Positions 18,693 through 28,919 of a stretch of DNA of 64,000 nt are shown here, piece by piece. The position numbers and the translations under genes were made by a program. The notes under the pieces are model-generated. The model searched no databases and was not told the DNA's origin. It saw nothing but the letters and a program-made list of their open reading frames with translations. Source of the DNA: Aliidiomarina sp. B3213 (GTDB taxonomy: Bacteria > Pseudomonadota > Gammaproteobacteria > Enterobacterales > Alteromonadaceae); assembly GCF_003290085.1 (NCBI RefSeq), contig NZ_QMKJ01000001.1:620001-684000 (forward strand). The letters are read 5' to 3'. Within the stretch, counting starts at the first letter, position 1. Each line of letters begins with the position of its first letter.

Positions 18693-19493
18693 ATGAATTA
18701 CGTGCAGTTAGACATAGACGAGAATCGTATTGCTACATTGAGCATGAACCGACCGGAAGTGCATAACGCATTCGACGACGAAATGATCGACAACCTTCGT
18801 GCAGCACTTGCCCAAATACGTGTCCGCGGAGACATTCGGGCTCTCGTTTTGTGTTCAGAGGGTAAAAGCTTTTCAGCCGGCGCAGATCTAAATTGGATGC
18901 GCTCGATGGCGAAGAAAAACTACGAAGAGAATGTGCAAGACGCGGGCAACCTAGGCGCGCTTATGCGTGAACTAGATGAACTCCCTTGCTTAACCATTGC
19001 TCGAGTGCAAGGCGCGGCATTCGGAGGCGCTGTAGGCTTAGTCGCATGTTGTGACATTGGCTTGGGTTTAGAGCGCGCAAGTTTTTGCTTATCTGAAGTA
19101 AAAATTGGGCTCATTCCTGCGGTTATTAGTCCTTATGTAACCAGAGCCATGGGTCCTCGAGCTGCAAGAAGATATACCTTAACCGCAGAGCGGTTTTTTG
19201 CTCAAGAAGCAAAAGATTGTGGACTACTACACGACATTTACGCGTCTGAAGAAGCCTTAAACGAAGGTATTCAAAATATTTTGAATCACGTTTCACAAAA
19301 TGGTCCTGCAGCTGTTGCAGCAGGTAAGAAACTTATTCAAGACGTCACAAATGCTGAGATTAACGAAGCACTGATTGCCGAAACAGCAAGACGTATTGCG
19401 GAAATTCGAGTGTCTCCAGAGGGGCAAGAAGGTTTGTCTGCTTTCTTAGAAAAAAGAAAGCCCTCTTGGATTGAGTCAACGGACGGGAATTAA
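18693..19493 (+). CDS. liuC: 3-Methylglutaconyl-CoA hydratase (enoyl-CoA hydratase family)
   Basis: Hydrates 3-methylglutaconyl-CoA to HMG-CoA. The 266-residue crotonase-fold protein has the CoA-binding oxyanion-hole segments FSAGADLNWMR and GAAFGGAVGLVACCD. Its specific role comes from its place in the liu operon between the carboxylase subunits; on sequence alone it is an enoyl-CoA hydratase/isomerase. AAGGTG precedes the start. Four bases separate its stop from liuD. Confidence 0.93.
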   Translation: MNYVQLDIDENRIATLSMNRPEVHNAFDDEMIDNLRAALAQIRVRGDIRALVLCSEGKSFSAGADLNWMRSMAKKNYEENVQDAGNLGALMRELDELPCLTIARVQGAAFGGAVGLVACCDIGLGLERASFCLSEVKIGLIPAVISPYVTRAMGPRAARRYTLTAERFFAQEAKDCGLLHDIYASEEALNEGIQNILNHVSQNGPAAVAAGKKLIQDVTNAEINEALIAETARRIAEIRVSPEGQEGLSAFLEKRKPSWIESTDGN

Positions 19494-19496
19494 TAC

Positions 19497-21452
19497 ATGT
19501 TTAGTAAAATTTTAATTGCGAACAGAGGTGAAATTGCCTGCCGAGTTATTCGCACAGCCCAGAAACTTGGCGTAAAAACCGTTTCGGTTTACTCGGAAGC
19601 AGATAAAAACGCACAACACGTTCTGCAAGCAGACGAAGCTGTTTATATCGGCCCAGCTCCAAGCAGTGAGTCATACTTACAAGTAGACAAAGTTATTGAA
19701 GCAGCGAAGTCTACAGGGGCTCAAGCGGTGCACCCTGGTTATGGTTTTCTCTCTGAAAATGAAACCTTCGCAAATGCCTTGCAGGCATCTGGCATTACCT
19801 TCATTGGTCCGCCTGAATCTGCAATTGCGGCAATGGGCTCAAAAAGTGCCGCAAAGTCCATTATGGAAAAAGCAGACGTTCCACTTGTTCCTGGCTATCA
19901 CGGTGAAGAGCAAGCAGAGAGCTTTCTTCTAGGCGAAGCGAAGAAAATAGGATTCCCCGTTTTACTCAAAGCAGCCTACGGCGGTGGCGGTAAAGGTATG
20001 AGAATCGTGAACTCCGAGCGTGAGTTCAGCGAGGCACTAGCCTCAGCCAAGCGCGAAGCAACATCGTCATTCTCTAACGACAAGATGCTAGTTGAAAAAT
20101 ACATTGCACAACCGCGCCACGTTGAGATTCAGGTATTCTGTGACGGTCACGGTAACGCGGTATATATAGCAGAACGTGACTGCTCAGTTCAGCGTAGACA
20201 TCAAAAAGTAGTTGAAGAAGCCCCTGCCCCACGCCTGTCGGAAGATACGCGTAAAGCAATGGGTGAAGCCGCGGTTAGAGCTGCACAAGCGATTAATTAC
20301 GAAGGTGCGGGCACCGTAGAGTTCTTACTCGACAAAGACGAGAGTTTCTATTTCATGGAAATGAATACTCGTCTTCAAGTAGAGCACCCAGTAACCGAAA
20401 TGATCACGGGCGTTGACTTAGTTGAGTGGCAACTTCGTGTTGCTGCAGGTGAAGTTTTGCCTCTGAAACAGAAAGATATCCAGATTAATGGCCACGCATT
20501 TGAAGCCCGGATATACGCAGAAAATGCCGAACAAGACTTTATGCCAAGCTCTGGTGTATTAAATGTACTCGAATTCCCAGAGGCTAGCGAGAGTGTGCGC
20601 ATAGACTCTGGAGTAATTGCAGGTGACGAGGTTACGACTTTTTATGACCCCATGATCGCGAAGTTGATCGTATGGGACGAAAACCGTGATGCGGCGTTAC
20701 GTAAGCTACAGAATGCCTTGCGAGAAACTCACATTGTAGGTCCTCATACCAACACCAATTATCTGCATAGCATTGCGACACACCCAGTGTTTGTAGATGC
20801 TAAAGCTAGTACCCATTTTATAGATGACTACCAAGACGATTTAAAACATAGCTTAGAAACGGAAGTTCATTCTCAACTGTCTTGGATTTTAGCGAGCTGG
20901 GTGGCCTCTCAAGCTAACGAAGGCAGTGACGTGTGGGAACAACTTAAAGGCTGGCACCTGAACAAGCGCCCACAACACCGAGTAGAGCTACTGATTGGCG
21001 AGAATGTAGAAACATTTCTATTCAGCCAAAATGGCAAAACGCTTGAAAATAAAGAGCACGACATAGCCATTACTTGGCATGACGCAACCACGGCGACACT
21101 AAATGGTCATCGCAGCCAATATAATGTGTACGCTACCGAAGATGGATATCACTTATTTTCATCGCAAGGTGAATTGTCTGCACTACACTATGACCCTATT
21201 TCTGCATTAGAGCATGAAGAAGCCGAAGGAACGCTAACAGCACCCATGAACGGTACTATTCTGGAAGTTCTAGTGAAAGCTGGTGATAACGTTCAAGAAG
21301 GTGACGCGCTAGTTATTATGGAAGCGATGAAAATGGAATACACCATTCGAGCCTCCGTAGATGCGCAAGTAGACCAAGTGTTTTTTGCGGCTGGAGACCT
21401 TGTTAGCGACGGCGCGGAACTAGTCTCACTGTTACCGAACGAGGAAGGTTAA
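19497..21452 (+). CDS. liuD: Methylcrotonyl-CoA carboxylase, biotin-containing (alpha) subunit
   Basis: Carboxylates its own biotin using ATP and bicarbonate, then hands the carboxyl group to LiuB. Domains in order: biotin carboxylase N-terminal (KILIANRGEIACRVIRTA), ATP-grasp with KAAYGGGGKGMR, biotin carboxylase C-terminal, a linker, and a biotinyl domain with the attachment lysine in VIMEAMKMEY near residue 610. The 651-residue length is normal. It is coupled closely to liuC (gap of three bases) and precedes liuE by nine. Confidence 0.96.
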   Translation: MFSKILIANRGEIACRVIRTAQKLGVKTVSVYSEADKNAQHVLQADEAVYIGPAPSSESYLQVDKVIEAAKSTGAQAVHPGYGFLSENETFANALQASGITFIGPPESAIAAMGSKSAAKSIMEKADVPLVPGYHGEEQAESFLLGEAKKIGFPVLLKAAYGGGGKGMRIVNSEREFSEALASAKREATSSFSNDKMLVEKYIAQPRHVEIQVFCDGHGNAVYIAERDCSVQRRHQKVVEEAPAPRLSEDTRKAMGEAAVRAAQAINYEGAGTVEFLLDKDESFYFMEMNTRLQVEHPVTEMITGVDLVEWQLRVAAGEVLPLKQKDIQINGHAFEARIYAENAEQDFMPSSGVLNVLEFPEASESVRIDSGVIAGDEVTTFYDPMIAKLIVWDENRDAALRKLQNALRETHIVGPHTNTNYLHSIATHPVFVDAKASTHFIDDYQDDLKHSLETEVHSQLSWILASWVASQANEGSDVWEQLKGWHLNKRPQHRVELLIGENVETFLFSQNGKTLENKEHDIAITWHDATTATLNGHRSQYNVYATEDGYHLFSSQGELSALHYDPISALEHEEAEGTLTAPMNGTILEVLVKAGDNVQEGDALVIMEAMKMEYTIRASVDAQVDQVFFAAGDLVSDGAELVSLLPNEEG

Positions 21453-21461
21453 GGCTTTATT

Positions 21462-22361
21462 ATGGCATTACCTAAGCAAGTGAAAATTGTTGAAGTTGGG
21501 CCGCGAGACGGCTTACAGAACGAAACTTCAGTGCCAACGGAGGCCAAAGTCGCTCTGATCAATGCGCTGTCCGAAACGGGTTTACAAACCATCGAGTCTG
21601 GTAGCTTTGTGAGCCCTAAATGGGTACCTCAAATGGCTGACAGTTCGGAAATTTTTGGACAGATCAACCGCAAGCAGAACGTTACCTACTCAGCGCTGAC
21701 ACCTAATATGAAGGGCTTTGAAAACGCCGTCGCGGTAAATGCTGACGAAGTAGCGGTCTTTGGTGCGGCATCAGAAGCATTTAGCCAAAAGAATATAAAC
21801 TGCACTATCGAAGAGTCTTTGGAGCGTTTCAAACCGGTCATTGAAGCCGCAAAAGAAAAAGGCCTACCAGTACGGGGCTACGTTTCATGTGTGTTGGGTT
21901 GCCCGTACCAGGGAGAAGTGCCTTTAGAAGACGTAGTGCGTGTCGCCAAAACACTTTTCGACATGGGCTGCTATGAAATATCACTAGGTGACACCATTGG
22001 AATCGGAACTCCCACCAAGGCAGTCGAAATGCTCACCGCTGTCGCGCAACAAGTGCCCATGGAGTGCCTAGCGCTGCATTTTCACAATACATACGGTCAG
22101 GCGCTTGCAAACTTATGCGCATGTTTACCACTGGGTGTAAGTGTTATCGACAGTGCAGTTGCCGGTTTAGGCGGCTGCCCTTACGCCAAAGGTGCGAGTG
22201 GTAATGTAGCCACAGAAGACGTGCTTTATATGTTGCACGGGATGGGCATAGAAACAGGCGTAGACTTAGACAAAGTCATCCGAGCAGGTCACGAAATCTG
22301 CCAACACCTAGAGCATGGGCCGCGTTCTAATGTTAGTCTTGCGGCATTAGCTACATCATAA
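21462..22361 (+). CDS. liuE: Hydroxymethylglutaryl-CoA lyase
   Basis: Splits HMG-CoA to acetyl-CoA and acetoacetate, the last step of the leucine route proper. The 299-residue TIM barrel has the metal-binding start ([10 protein letters not shown]), the [10 protein letters not shown] metal site and the catalytic cysteine loop [14 protein letters not shown]. It follows liuD by nine bases. The acetoacetate formed is the expected substrate of the next gene. Confidence 0.96.
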   Translation: MALPKQVKIVEVGPRDGLQNETSVPTEAKVALINALSETGLQTIESGSFVSPKWVPQMADSSEIFGQINRKQNVTYSALTPNMKGFENAVAVNADEVAVFGAASEAFSQKNINCTIEESLERFKPVIEAAKEKGLPVRGYVSCVLGCPYQGEVPLEDVVRVAKTLFDMGCYEISLGDTIGIGTPTKAVEMLTAVAQQVPMECLALHFHNTYGQALANLCACLPLGVSVIDSAVAGLGGCPYAKGASGNVATEDVLYMLHGMGIETGVDLDKVIRAGHEICQHLEHGPRSNVSLAALATS

Positions 22362-22391
22362 TTCACCATAAACAGTTTAAGAGAGAACCCA

Positions 22392-24344
22392 ATGAGCTCA
22401 GAAGTTAGTCAACCCTTGTGGAAGCCGAGCCAAGAAACAATTAAAAGCGCTCGCATGACAGACTTTATGAATTACGTTGAGAAAAGCGAGAATCAACGAT
22501 TTCAAGGACGATATTCGTCTCTATACGACTGGTCAATTCAGCATAAAGACACGTTCTGGTCGATGATTTGGGACTATTTCGATGTTATTGGTGAGCGTGG
22601 CGAGCGGACTTTAATTAATGAAGGGCAGATGCCCGGTGCGCAGTGGTTTCCAGACGCGAAATTAAACTTCGCCGAAAACCTATTGCGGTATCGAGACAAC
22701 CGCCCTGCTCTTATCTTTCAAAACGAGCATGGTCAAACCCAAGAATTAAGTTACCAACAACTTTACAGTCAAGTTGCAGCTTTGGCTTCAGCGCTGAAGA
22801 AAGCTGGTGTAAAGCCAGGAGATCGCGTTGCTGGTATGTTACCTAACTGCAACGAGACGATTGTGGCGATGTTAGCCACCACCAGTTTAGGCGCAGTTTG
22901 GTCTAGCTGTTCTCCAGACTTCGGTGAACAGGGTGTATTAGACCGTTTCGGCCAAGTCGAACCAAAGGTGGTATTTGTCGTAGATGGTTATTTCTATAAC
23001 GGCAAAACACTCAACATTTCTGACAAAGTAAATGGCATTTTAGACAAGCTTTCGAGCGTAGAATCTAAAATCCTCATCCCTTTCGCGGGTATTGAGCATC
23101 AAGTTAGTGACTGCATAGAGTGGAACGACTTCCTAGATCACCAAGCCGAGAGCATTGAATTTGAGCCTCGCTGCTTTAATGACCCACTCTATATCATGTT
23201 TAGTTCGGGCACTACGGGTGTTCCCAAGTGCATTGTTCATGGTATCGGCGGTACGTTACTTCAGCATTATAAGGAACATGGTCTACACACCAATCTGCGC
23301 CGCGAAGATACGTTATTTTACTTCACTACCTGCGGTTGGATGATGTGGAATTGGCTTGTTTCCGGACTAGCTATTGGCGCGCGTTTGTCTTTATTTGATG
23401 GTTCACCGTTCTACCCGAATGAAAACGCCATGCCTGACCTTATCGACAAGCAAGGTATTACGGTGTTTGGTACCAGTGCTAAGTATTTGTCTGCACTAGA
23501 AAAGGCTGGTGCAAAGCCGAAAGAAACTCATAACTTAAGCTCTTTAAAAGCTGTGCTGACTACAGGCTCAGTTTTACCACCGGAAAGCTTCGACTATGTT
23601 TACCGGGACTTCAAAGAAGATGTGTGTTTGTCTTCAATTTCGGGTGGTACAGACATTATTAGTTGCTTTGCGTTAGGTAACCCTATTCTTCCAGTCTACA
23701 GAGGACAGCTCCAATGTCGCGGGCTGGGACTTGCGGTGGATGTATTTAACGAGCAAGGTGAAGCCGTTCGAAATGAGAAAGGTGAGCTTGTTTGTACTCA
23801 AACATTCCCGTGTATGCCTATTGGCTTTTGGAACGACTCTGACGGCAGCCGATACCAAAGCGCCTATTTTGAGAGATTTAAAAATATATGGGCACACGGT
23901 GACTACGCGGAAATTACCGATCAAGATGGTGTGATCATCTATGGTCGCTCAGATGCAGTTTTAAACCCTGGCGGTGTTCGCATAGGTACTGCCGAAATAT
24001 ACCGCCAAGTTGAGAAAGTGGACGAGGTTCTCGAGAGTATAGCGGTTGGTCAAAACATGGGTGACGATGAACGTGTGGTGCTATTCGTTCGTCTTCGCGA
24101 AAACATTGAGTTGAATGACGACTTAATCAAAAAGATTAAGCAAACAATTCGCGCTAACGCAACACCACGACATGTTCCAGCTGTTATTTTGCAAGTGGCT
24201 GATATACCGAGAACTATTAGCGGAAAAATTGTTGAATTAGCGGTAAGACAGGTTATTCACGGTGAAACGGTTAAAAATACTGACGCACTTGCGAATCCTG
24301 AAGCCTTAGACTTGTTTAAAGATCGTTCAGAGTTAACCCTATAA
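22392..24344 (+). CDS. aacS: Acetoacetyl-CoA synthetase
   Basis: Activates acetoacetate with ATP and CoA. The 650-residue AMP-forming ligase has the P-loop-like motif MFSSGTTGVPKCIVHG (around residue 271), GWMMWNWLVSG, YGRSDAVLNPGG and a C-terminal lysine in ISGKIVELAVRQ that is a usual acetylation target. AcsA-like proteins are similar, but the long N-terminus and overall pattern fit acetoacetyl-CoA synthetase, as does its place after the HMG-CoA lyase. It takes the place of a CoA transferase (AtoDA), none of which is present. AtoB at 13.5 kb can cleave the product. Confidence 0.93.
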   Translation: MSSEVSQPLWKPSQETIKSARMTDFMNYVEKSENQRFQGRYSSLYDWSIQHKDTFWSMIWDYFDVIGERGERTLINEGQMPGAQWFPDAKLNFAENLLRYRDNRPALIFQNEHGQTQELSYQQLYSQVAALASALKKAGVKPGDRVAGMLPNCNETIVAMLATTSLGAVWSSCSPDFGEQGVLDRFGQVEPKVVFVVDGYFYNGKTLNISDKVNGILDKLSSVESKILIPFAGIEHQVSDCIEWNDFLDHQAESIEFEPRCFNDPLYIMFSSGTTGVPKCIVHGIGGTLLQHYKEHGLHTNLRREDTLFYFTTCGWMMWNWLVSGLAIGARLSLFDGSPFYPNENAMPDLIDKQGITVFGTSAKYLSALEKAGAKPKETHNLSSLKAVLTTGSVLPPESFDYVYRDFKEDVCLSSISGGTDIISCFALGNPILPVYRGQLQCRGLGLAVDVFNEQGEAVRNEKGELVCTQTFPCMPIGFWNDSDGSRYQSAYFERFKNIWAHGDYAEITDQDGVIIYGRSDAVLNPGGVRIGTAEIYRQVEKVDEVLESIAVGQNMGDDERVVLFVRLRENIELNDDLIKKIKQTIRANATPRHVPAVILQVADIPRTISGKIVELAVRQVIHGETVKNTDALANPEALDLFKDRSELTL

Positions 24345-24418
24345 TCGTGATTATAGTTGCGTAAAAGTAGTGTTTAAGTAATCATCAGGGCTTGCTTTGA
24401 AAAATAAGACAGAATTAA

Positions 24419-26638
24419 ATGCAGCAATTAACTCATTATAGACAGGCAATTTTAGCGGCTATTTGCGGTCTAGCGTTAACCTTAGTGGTTACGCTAGCCC
24501 TTCGCTATATTGACAATAAAAACATACAATCCAGTCTACAAGATGAACTTTCTGCCCTACAAAGTGAAATTGAGCGAGAAGTGCAATTTCACATGTTTGG
24601 TTTAACTTGGGTCGCAAGGCAACATTCAGCACAACCACAAAGTTCCGGTACGGCTTGGTTAGAAGACGCGGAGTCTATTCACGCTTACTTCCCTCATTTT
24701 CGCTCTTTATTATGGGTGAATGTGGATGGAGTTATCGAAGGAGCGTATCCACCCATTTTGAATTCCGAAATGCGCAACGAGCGGTTTTCAGCACATTCAG
24801 GCCAAAGTCTCTCGGGTTTAAGCGGATCCAACCGATATCTTATCCCCGCTGGTGATATGGCCCAACATGCAGCAGACATGCTAATGGTTGTTTCTCAGTT
24901 GGAGCAAGACCCACGCGGCTATTATGTTGGCGAAATCAACATGAACCAACTCCTCAGAGCCACGACAAGTCGGTTCTTATCTGAAGGCTCTCAGTTCCAA
25001 ATTCGCCCTGCAAATGGTACCCATGCCATTTTCGAGTTTTTTGCCGACAAAAAGTATTATCAGACATGGTCGACCACAAACTCCGTTCGATTGTTTGATC
25101 AGAATTTTGCTCTAGACCTATGGCCTTCTGCAGAACGACTAGGCGAAATGCGCGGTCGCTTACCCCTATTTGTGGTTATCGCAGGCTTACTTTCTACAGG
25201 GCTGCTTACCTTCGTTCTCGTCGTTTTAGGCGTAAGCCGAGTGCGCGCACAGGAACTAGCCGACACTAACCTCGACCTTTATGCCGAAATTGAAGAACGA
25301 GAGCGTGTTGAAAAGCGTATGGCTTACTTAGCTGAACACGATTGGCTAACTGACCTAGCCAACCGAAACGCGCTTATGGAACATCTCGAGAAAGCAATGA
25401 AGCGAGTGCGCAACACAGACATGCAAGTCGGCGCGCTACTTATCGACTTAGACAATTTTAAAGAAGTAAATGACGCACTGGGACACACCGTAGGCGATGC
25501 ACTTATTAAACGCGTAGCAGAGCGTCTGTCTCAGTTACAAGGTGATAACGGTATACTTGCGCGAATGGGCGGCGATGAATTCGCCATGACCCTTACAGGA
25601 ATTCACTCTATCGGCACGTTAGAGTCGTTAGCCCGCAATGTGATTGACGCGTTAGAAACGCACTTTATTATCGACGATTACGAACTCTATATAAACGCAA
25701 GTATCGGTATCGCCATCAGCCAGTCTGACGAAGACCAAGGCGAAGATATTATGCGGAACGCAGACACGGCTCTGTACCGAGCAAAAGAGCGCGGTAGAGG
25801 TACTTTCCACGTCTACAGCCATGAGCTGCACCAAGAACTTAACGACAAAATTGAGCTTTTGAAGAAGCTAAGAAGTGCGGTAGAGAACGAGAAGTTAACG
25901 GTTTACTATCAGCCTAAGGTAGACATGACTAGTCGCCGGGTTATTGGCTTAGAAGCTCTTGTGCGCTGGATAGACGAAGACGGCAGTATTATTGGACCTG
26001 ACCGCTTTATTCCACTCGCGGAAGACACCGGTTTAATTATTCCGATTTCTGACTACGTACTGAAGGCTTCCTGTGCACAGTTGAAAAAGTGGCACGACGC
26101 CGGGTTTGACGACCTGCAACTATCCGTAAACTTGTCGGGTAAGCAACTTCAATCGCCGGATCTTATCCATTTCATTCTGGATGTAATTAAGCAAACAAAA
26201 ATTCCAAATGGTTCACTCGAACTCGAACTTACCGAGCAAGTGTTTATAGAAAATATAAAGTCGCATACTAACTTCATGCATGCAGTACGCGAGCACGGTA
26301 TGACACTTGCCATCGACGACTTTGGTATTGGTTATTCATCATTGTCTTATCTCAAACACTTCCCGGTGAATGCTTTAAAGGTAGACCGCTCGTTTGTACG
26401 CGACCTACCTGACGATAAAGACGATGCTACAATTACACAAACCATCATTAACCTCGCGAATAGCTTAGACATAGGTATCGTTGCTGAAGGCGTTGAGACC
26501 GAAGAGCAACTCGACTTTCTGCTAGAGCGTGGTTGTACTATTGGGCAAGGTTTCTTGTTCAGCCGCCCTATCCCAGCAGAAGAAATGACAGAATTGCTGA
26601 CGCGGTATGAAGGTTTAGTGCCCATTCAAATTGACTAA
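24419..26638 (+). CDS. Membrane-anchored GGDEF-EAL cyclic-di-GMP protein
   Basis: A 739-residue inner-membrane signalling protein. A first transmembrane helix at about 9-29 leads into a periplasmic sensor region of some 220 residues that resembles a CHASE-type domain, though I am unsure of the family. A second helix near 250-272 leads to a linker, a GGDEF domain (intact GGDEF at 384-388) and an EAL domain (EAL at 512-514, with DDFGIGYSSL). Both catalytic motifs are intact, so either synthesis or breakdown of c-di-GMP is possible. No RxxD inhibitory site precedes GGDEF. It sits between aacS and the ETF-QO gene, with no obvious functional link. Confidence 0.9.
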   Translation: MQQLTHYRQAILAAICGLALTLVVTLALRYIDNKNIQSSLQDELSALQSEIEREVQFHMFGLTWVARQHSAQPQSSGTAWLEDAESIHAYFPHFRSLLWVNVDGVIEGAYPPILNSEMRNERFSAHSGQSLSGLSGSNRYLIPAGDMAQHAADMLMVVSQLEQDPRGYYVGEINMNQLLRATTSRFLSEGSQFQIRPANGTHAIFEFFADKKYYQTWSTTNSVRLFDQNFALDLWPSAERLGEMRGRLPLFVVIAGLLSTGLLTFVLVVLGVSRVRAQELADTNLDLYAEIEERERVEKRMAYLAEHDWLTDLANRNALMEHLEKAMKRVRNTDMQVGALLIDLDNFKEVNDALGHTVGDALIKRVAERLSQLQGDNGILARMGGDEFAMTLTGIHSIGTLESLARNVIDALETHFIIDDYELYINASIGIAISQSDEDQGEDIMRNADTALYRAKERGRGTFHVYSHELHQELNDKIELLKKLRSAVENEKLTVYYQPKVDMTSRRVIGLEALVRWIDEDGSIIGPDRFIPLAEDTGLIIPISDYVLKASCAQLKKWHDAGFDDLQLSVNLSGKQLQSPDLIHFILDVIKQTKIPNGSLELELTEQVFIENIKSHTNFMHAVREHGMTLAIDDFGIGYSSLSYLKHFPVNALKVDRSFVRDLPDDKDDATITQTIINLANSLDIGIVAEGVETEEQLDFLLERGCTIGQGFLFSRPIPAEEMTELLTRYEGLVPIQID

Positions 26639-26656
26639 CAGGTTGTAGGAGTAGTT

Positions 26657-28303
26657 ATGGAACGCGAAAGTATGGAGTTCGACGTACTTGTTGTAGGTGC
26701 AGGACCTGCGGGTTTGTCCACTGCATGTAAATTAGCACAACAAGCACAAGCCGCTGAGCAAGAACTGTCAATTTGCGTCATTGAAAAAGGCTCTGAGGTT
26801 GGCGCTCATATTCTTTCTGGAGCTGTGTTCGAAACACGTGCTTTAACTGAACTTTTCCCAAACTGGAAAGAGCTTGGTGCTCCTTTGAGCACCGAAGTAA
26901 AGCGCGACGATATTTTCATGTTTAAAAATGAAACCAGCGCAACCAAACTTCCTAACTTTATGGTTCCAAAGACATTCCATAACCACGGCAATTACATTAC
27001 CAGCATGGGAAACATGTGTCGCTGGCTTGCCGAACAAGCGGAAGGTATGGGCGTAGAAATATTCCCAGGCTTCTCTGCATCAGAAGTTCTATATGGCGAC
27101 AACAATGAAGTTTTAGGTGTAATCACCGGTGATATGGGTGTTGCCGAAGACGGTTCAGAGAAAGACAGTTACATGCCTGGCATGGAACTTCGTGCACGTT
27201 ACACCGTTTTTGCTGAGGGTTGCCGAGGGCACCTTGGAAAAACTCTAATCGACAAGTACAACCTGAATGAAGGCAAATCTCCACAGCATTATGCTATTGG
27301 ATTTAAAGAAATTTGGGATGTACCTGCAGAACAACATGAAGAAGGTTTAGTAGTACACAGCACGGGATGGCCACTCGATGAAGCGACAGGTGGTGGTTAC
27401 CTATACCATGCCGAAAATAACCAAGTTTTCGTTGGTCTTATTGTCGACCTAAACTACACGAACCCTCACGTTAATCCTTTTGCTGAGTTCCAACGCTATA
27501 AACATCACCCAGAAATAGCGAAAGTACTGAAAGGTGGTAAACGCGTAAGCTACGGCGCTCGAGCTATTGCAAAAGGCGGGTTCTACTCGCTTCCTAAAAT
27601 GACCATGCCTGGTGCAGTTATGACCGGCTGTAACGCTGGTACGCTGAATTTCGCGAAAATTAAAGGCAACCATACTGCAATGAAGAGTGGCATTATTGCT
27701 GCAGAAACTATATTTGCAGCGCTTCAGAAAGACTTGTCCCATACCGACTTAACCGAATACGAAACTAATTTTAAAGCGAGCTGGCTATACAAGGAGCTTT
27801 ACGGTTCTCGTAATTTTGGTCCAGCAATCCATAAGCTCGGTACATGGATGGGTGGCGCATACAACACAATCGACCAGAACTGGTTTGGCGGTAAGCTACC
27901 TTTCACTATTAAGGACGAACGCCCTGACCATGAAGGTATGCTTGAAGCTAGTAAAGCGAGCAAAATTGATTACCCGAAACCGGATAGCCAACTAAGCTTT
28001 GACCGTAACTCTTCGGTTTACTTATCGAATACGAACCACGAAGAAGATCAGCCTTGCCACCTACGGTTAAAAGACGCAAATATACCGATTCAAGTGAACT
28101 TAGCTAAGTATGCGGAGCCTGCGCAACGTTATTGCCCTGCTGGCGTATACGAAGTGGTAGAAGACGACAATGGCGAATCGGTTTTTCAGATAAATGCACA
28201 AAACTGCATACACTGTAAAACTTGTGACATTAAAGATCCTAGCCAGAATATTACTTGGGTTACCCCAGAAGGTACCGGTGGTCCTAATTACCCGAATATG
28301 TAA
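26657..28303 (+). CDS. Electron transfer flavoprotein-ubiquinone oxidoreductase
   Basis: Passes electrons from reduced ETF to ubiquinone at the membrane. The 548-residue protein starts with the FAD-binding glycine motif VVGAGPAGLSTA, has a central quinone-binding region, and ends with a [4Fe-4S] ferredoxin-like domain: one cysteine in YCPAGVYE and three in NCIHCKTCDI. GTAGGAG precedes the ATG. ETF alpha and beta genes are not in the window. It would serve LiuA and the FadE-type dehydrogenase encoded at 57.5 kb. A terminator follows directly. Confidence 0.96.
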   Translation: MERESMEFDVLVVGAGPAGLSTACKLAQQAQAAEQELSICVIEKGSEVGAHILSGAVFETRALTELFPNWKELGAPLSTEVKRDDIFMFKNETSATKLPNFMVPKTFHNHGNYITSMGNMCRWLAEQAEGMGVEIFPGFSASEVLYGDNNEVLGVITGDMGVAEDGSEKDSYMPGMELRARYTVFAEGCRGHLGKTLIDKYNLNEGKSPQHYAIGFKEIWDVPAEQHEEGLVVHSTGWPLDEATGGGYLYHAENNQVFVGLIVDLNYTNPHVNPFAEFQRYKHHPEIAKVLKGGKRVSYGARAIAKGGFYSLPKMTMPGAVMTGCNAGTLNFAKIKGNHTAMKSGIIAAETIFAALQKDLSHTDLTEYETNFKASWLYKELYGSRNFGPAIHKLGTWMGGAYNTIDQNWFGGKLPFTIKDERPDHEGMLEASKASKIDYPKPDSQLSFDRNSSVYLSNTNHEEDQPCHLRLKDANIPIQVNLAKYAEPAQRYCPAGVYEVVEDDNGESVFQINAQNCIHCKTCDIKDPSQNITWVTPEGTGGPNYPNM

Positions 28304-28310
28304 TATCAAA

Positions 28311-28340
28311 ATAAGCCGGCTTTCACGCCGGCTTATTTAT
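28311..28340 (+). terminator. Terminator after ETF-QO
   Basis: AAGCCGGC / GCCGGCTT stem with a six-base loop followed by a T-rich tract (ATTTATTTAT). The T run is interrupted. Confidence 0.7.
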
Positions 28341-28512
28341 TTATGGAAATAAAAATTAATCATTAATTAAATACAGTAAGAGATATCTGAATTACCCTTT
28401 TTATTAATTTTATGTGTTGTTTATTTCTATATTTTGACTGTAAAGTTAATCTATAAATATTCAATCGCATTTGTTTTTCAATAATTTCTAATTGTCCGAA
28501 TAAGGTAAAAAC

Positions 28513-28914
28513 ATGAAAGACTTTATAAATATTCTTTCTCATGCTCGTAGACTCAATGCTGCAACTAAATCTATGAGCGTTGCCGAATTAAAAGAAGTAG
28601 CAGATAAGCTTCAAACTGTTATTGAAAAAAGAGTTGAAGAAGAGGCAGAATATTTGCGCGAACAAGAAGAAAAACAAAGAGTTATTGAAGACTTAAAGCG
28701 CCAAATGAAAGAAGCAAATATTAGCGCTGGGGAATTAATTGAGGGAGGTGATAGTGAAGCCAAACCTCGCAAAAAGCGTAAGCCATTACCAGCGAAATAC
28801 GCATATATAGATGATAACGGCAATCGCCAAACCTGGACTGGACAAGGTCGTGCACCAAAACCAATTCAAAAGGCTTTAAACACGGGTGGCAGTAAAAGCG
28901 ACTTCCTTATTTAA
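28513..28914 (+). CDS. H-NS family nucleoid-associated protein
   Basis: A 133-residue protein with the H-NS layout: an N-terminal helical oligomerisation part with a long charged coiled coil (about 25-75), a flexible basic linker (PRKKRKPLP), and a C-terminal AT-hook-like DNA-binding domain with YIDDNGNRQTWTGQGRAPKPI. The core QGR loop enters the minor groove of A+T-rich DNA in this family. The upstream 200 bases are very A+T-rich, as expected for a gene that represses itself. It is followed by trmO after only five bases, a probable two-gene operon. Confidence 0.9.
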   Translation: MKDFINILSHARRLNAATKSMSVAELKEVADKLQTVIEKRVEEEAEYLREQEEKQRVIEDLKRQMKEANISAGELIEGGDSEAKPRKKRKPLPAKYAYIDDNGNRQTWTGQGRAPKPIQKALNTGGSKSDFLI

Positions 28915-28919
28915 CAATT

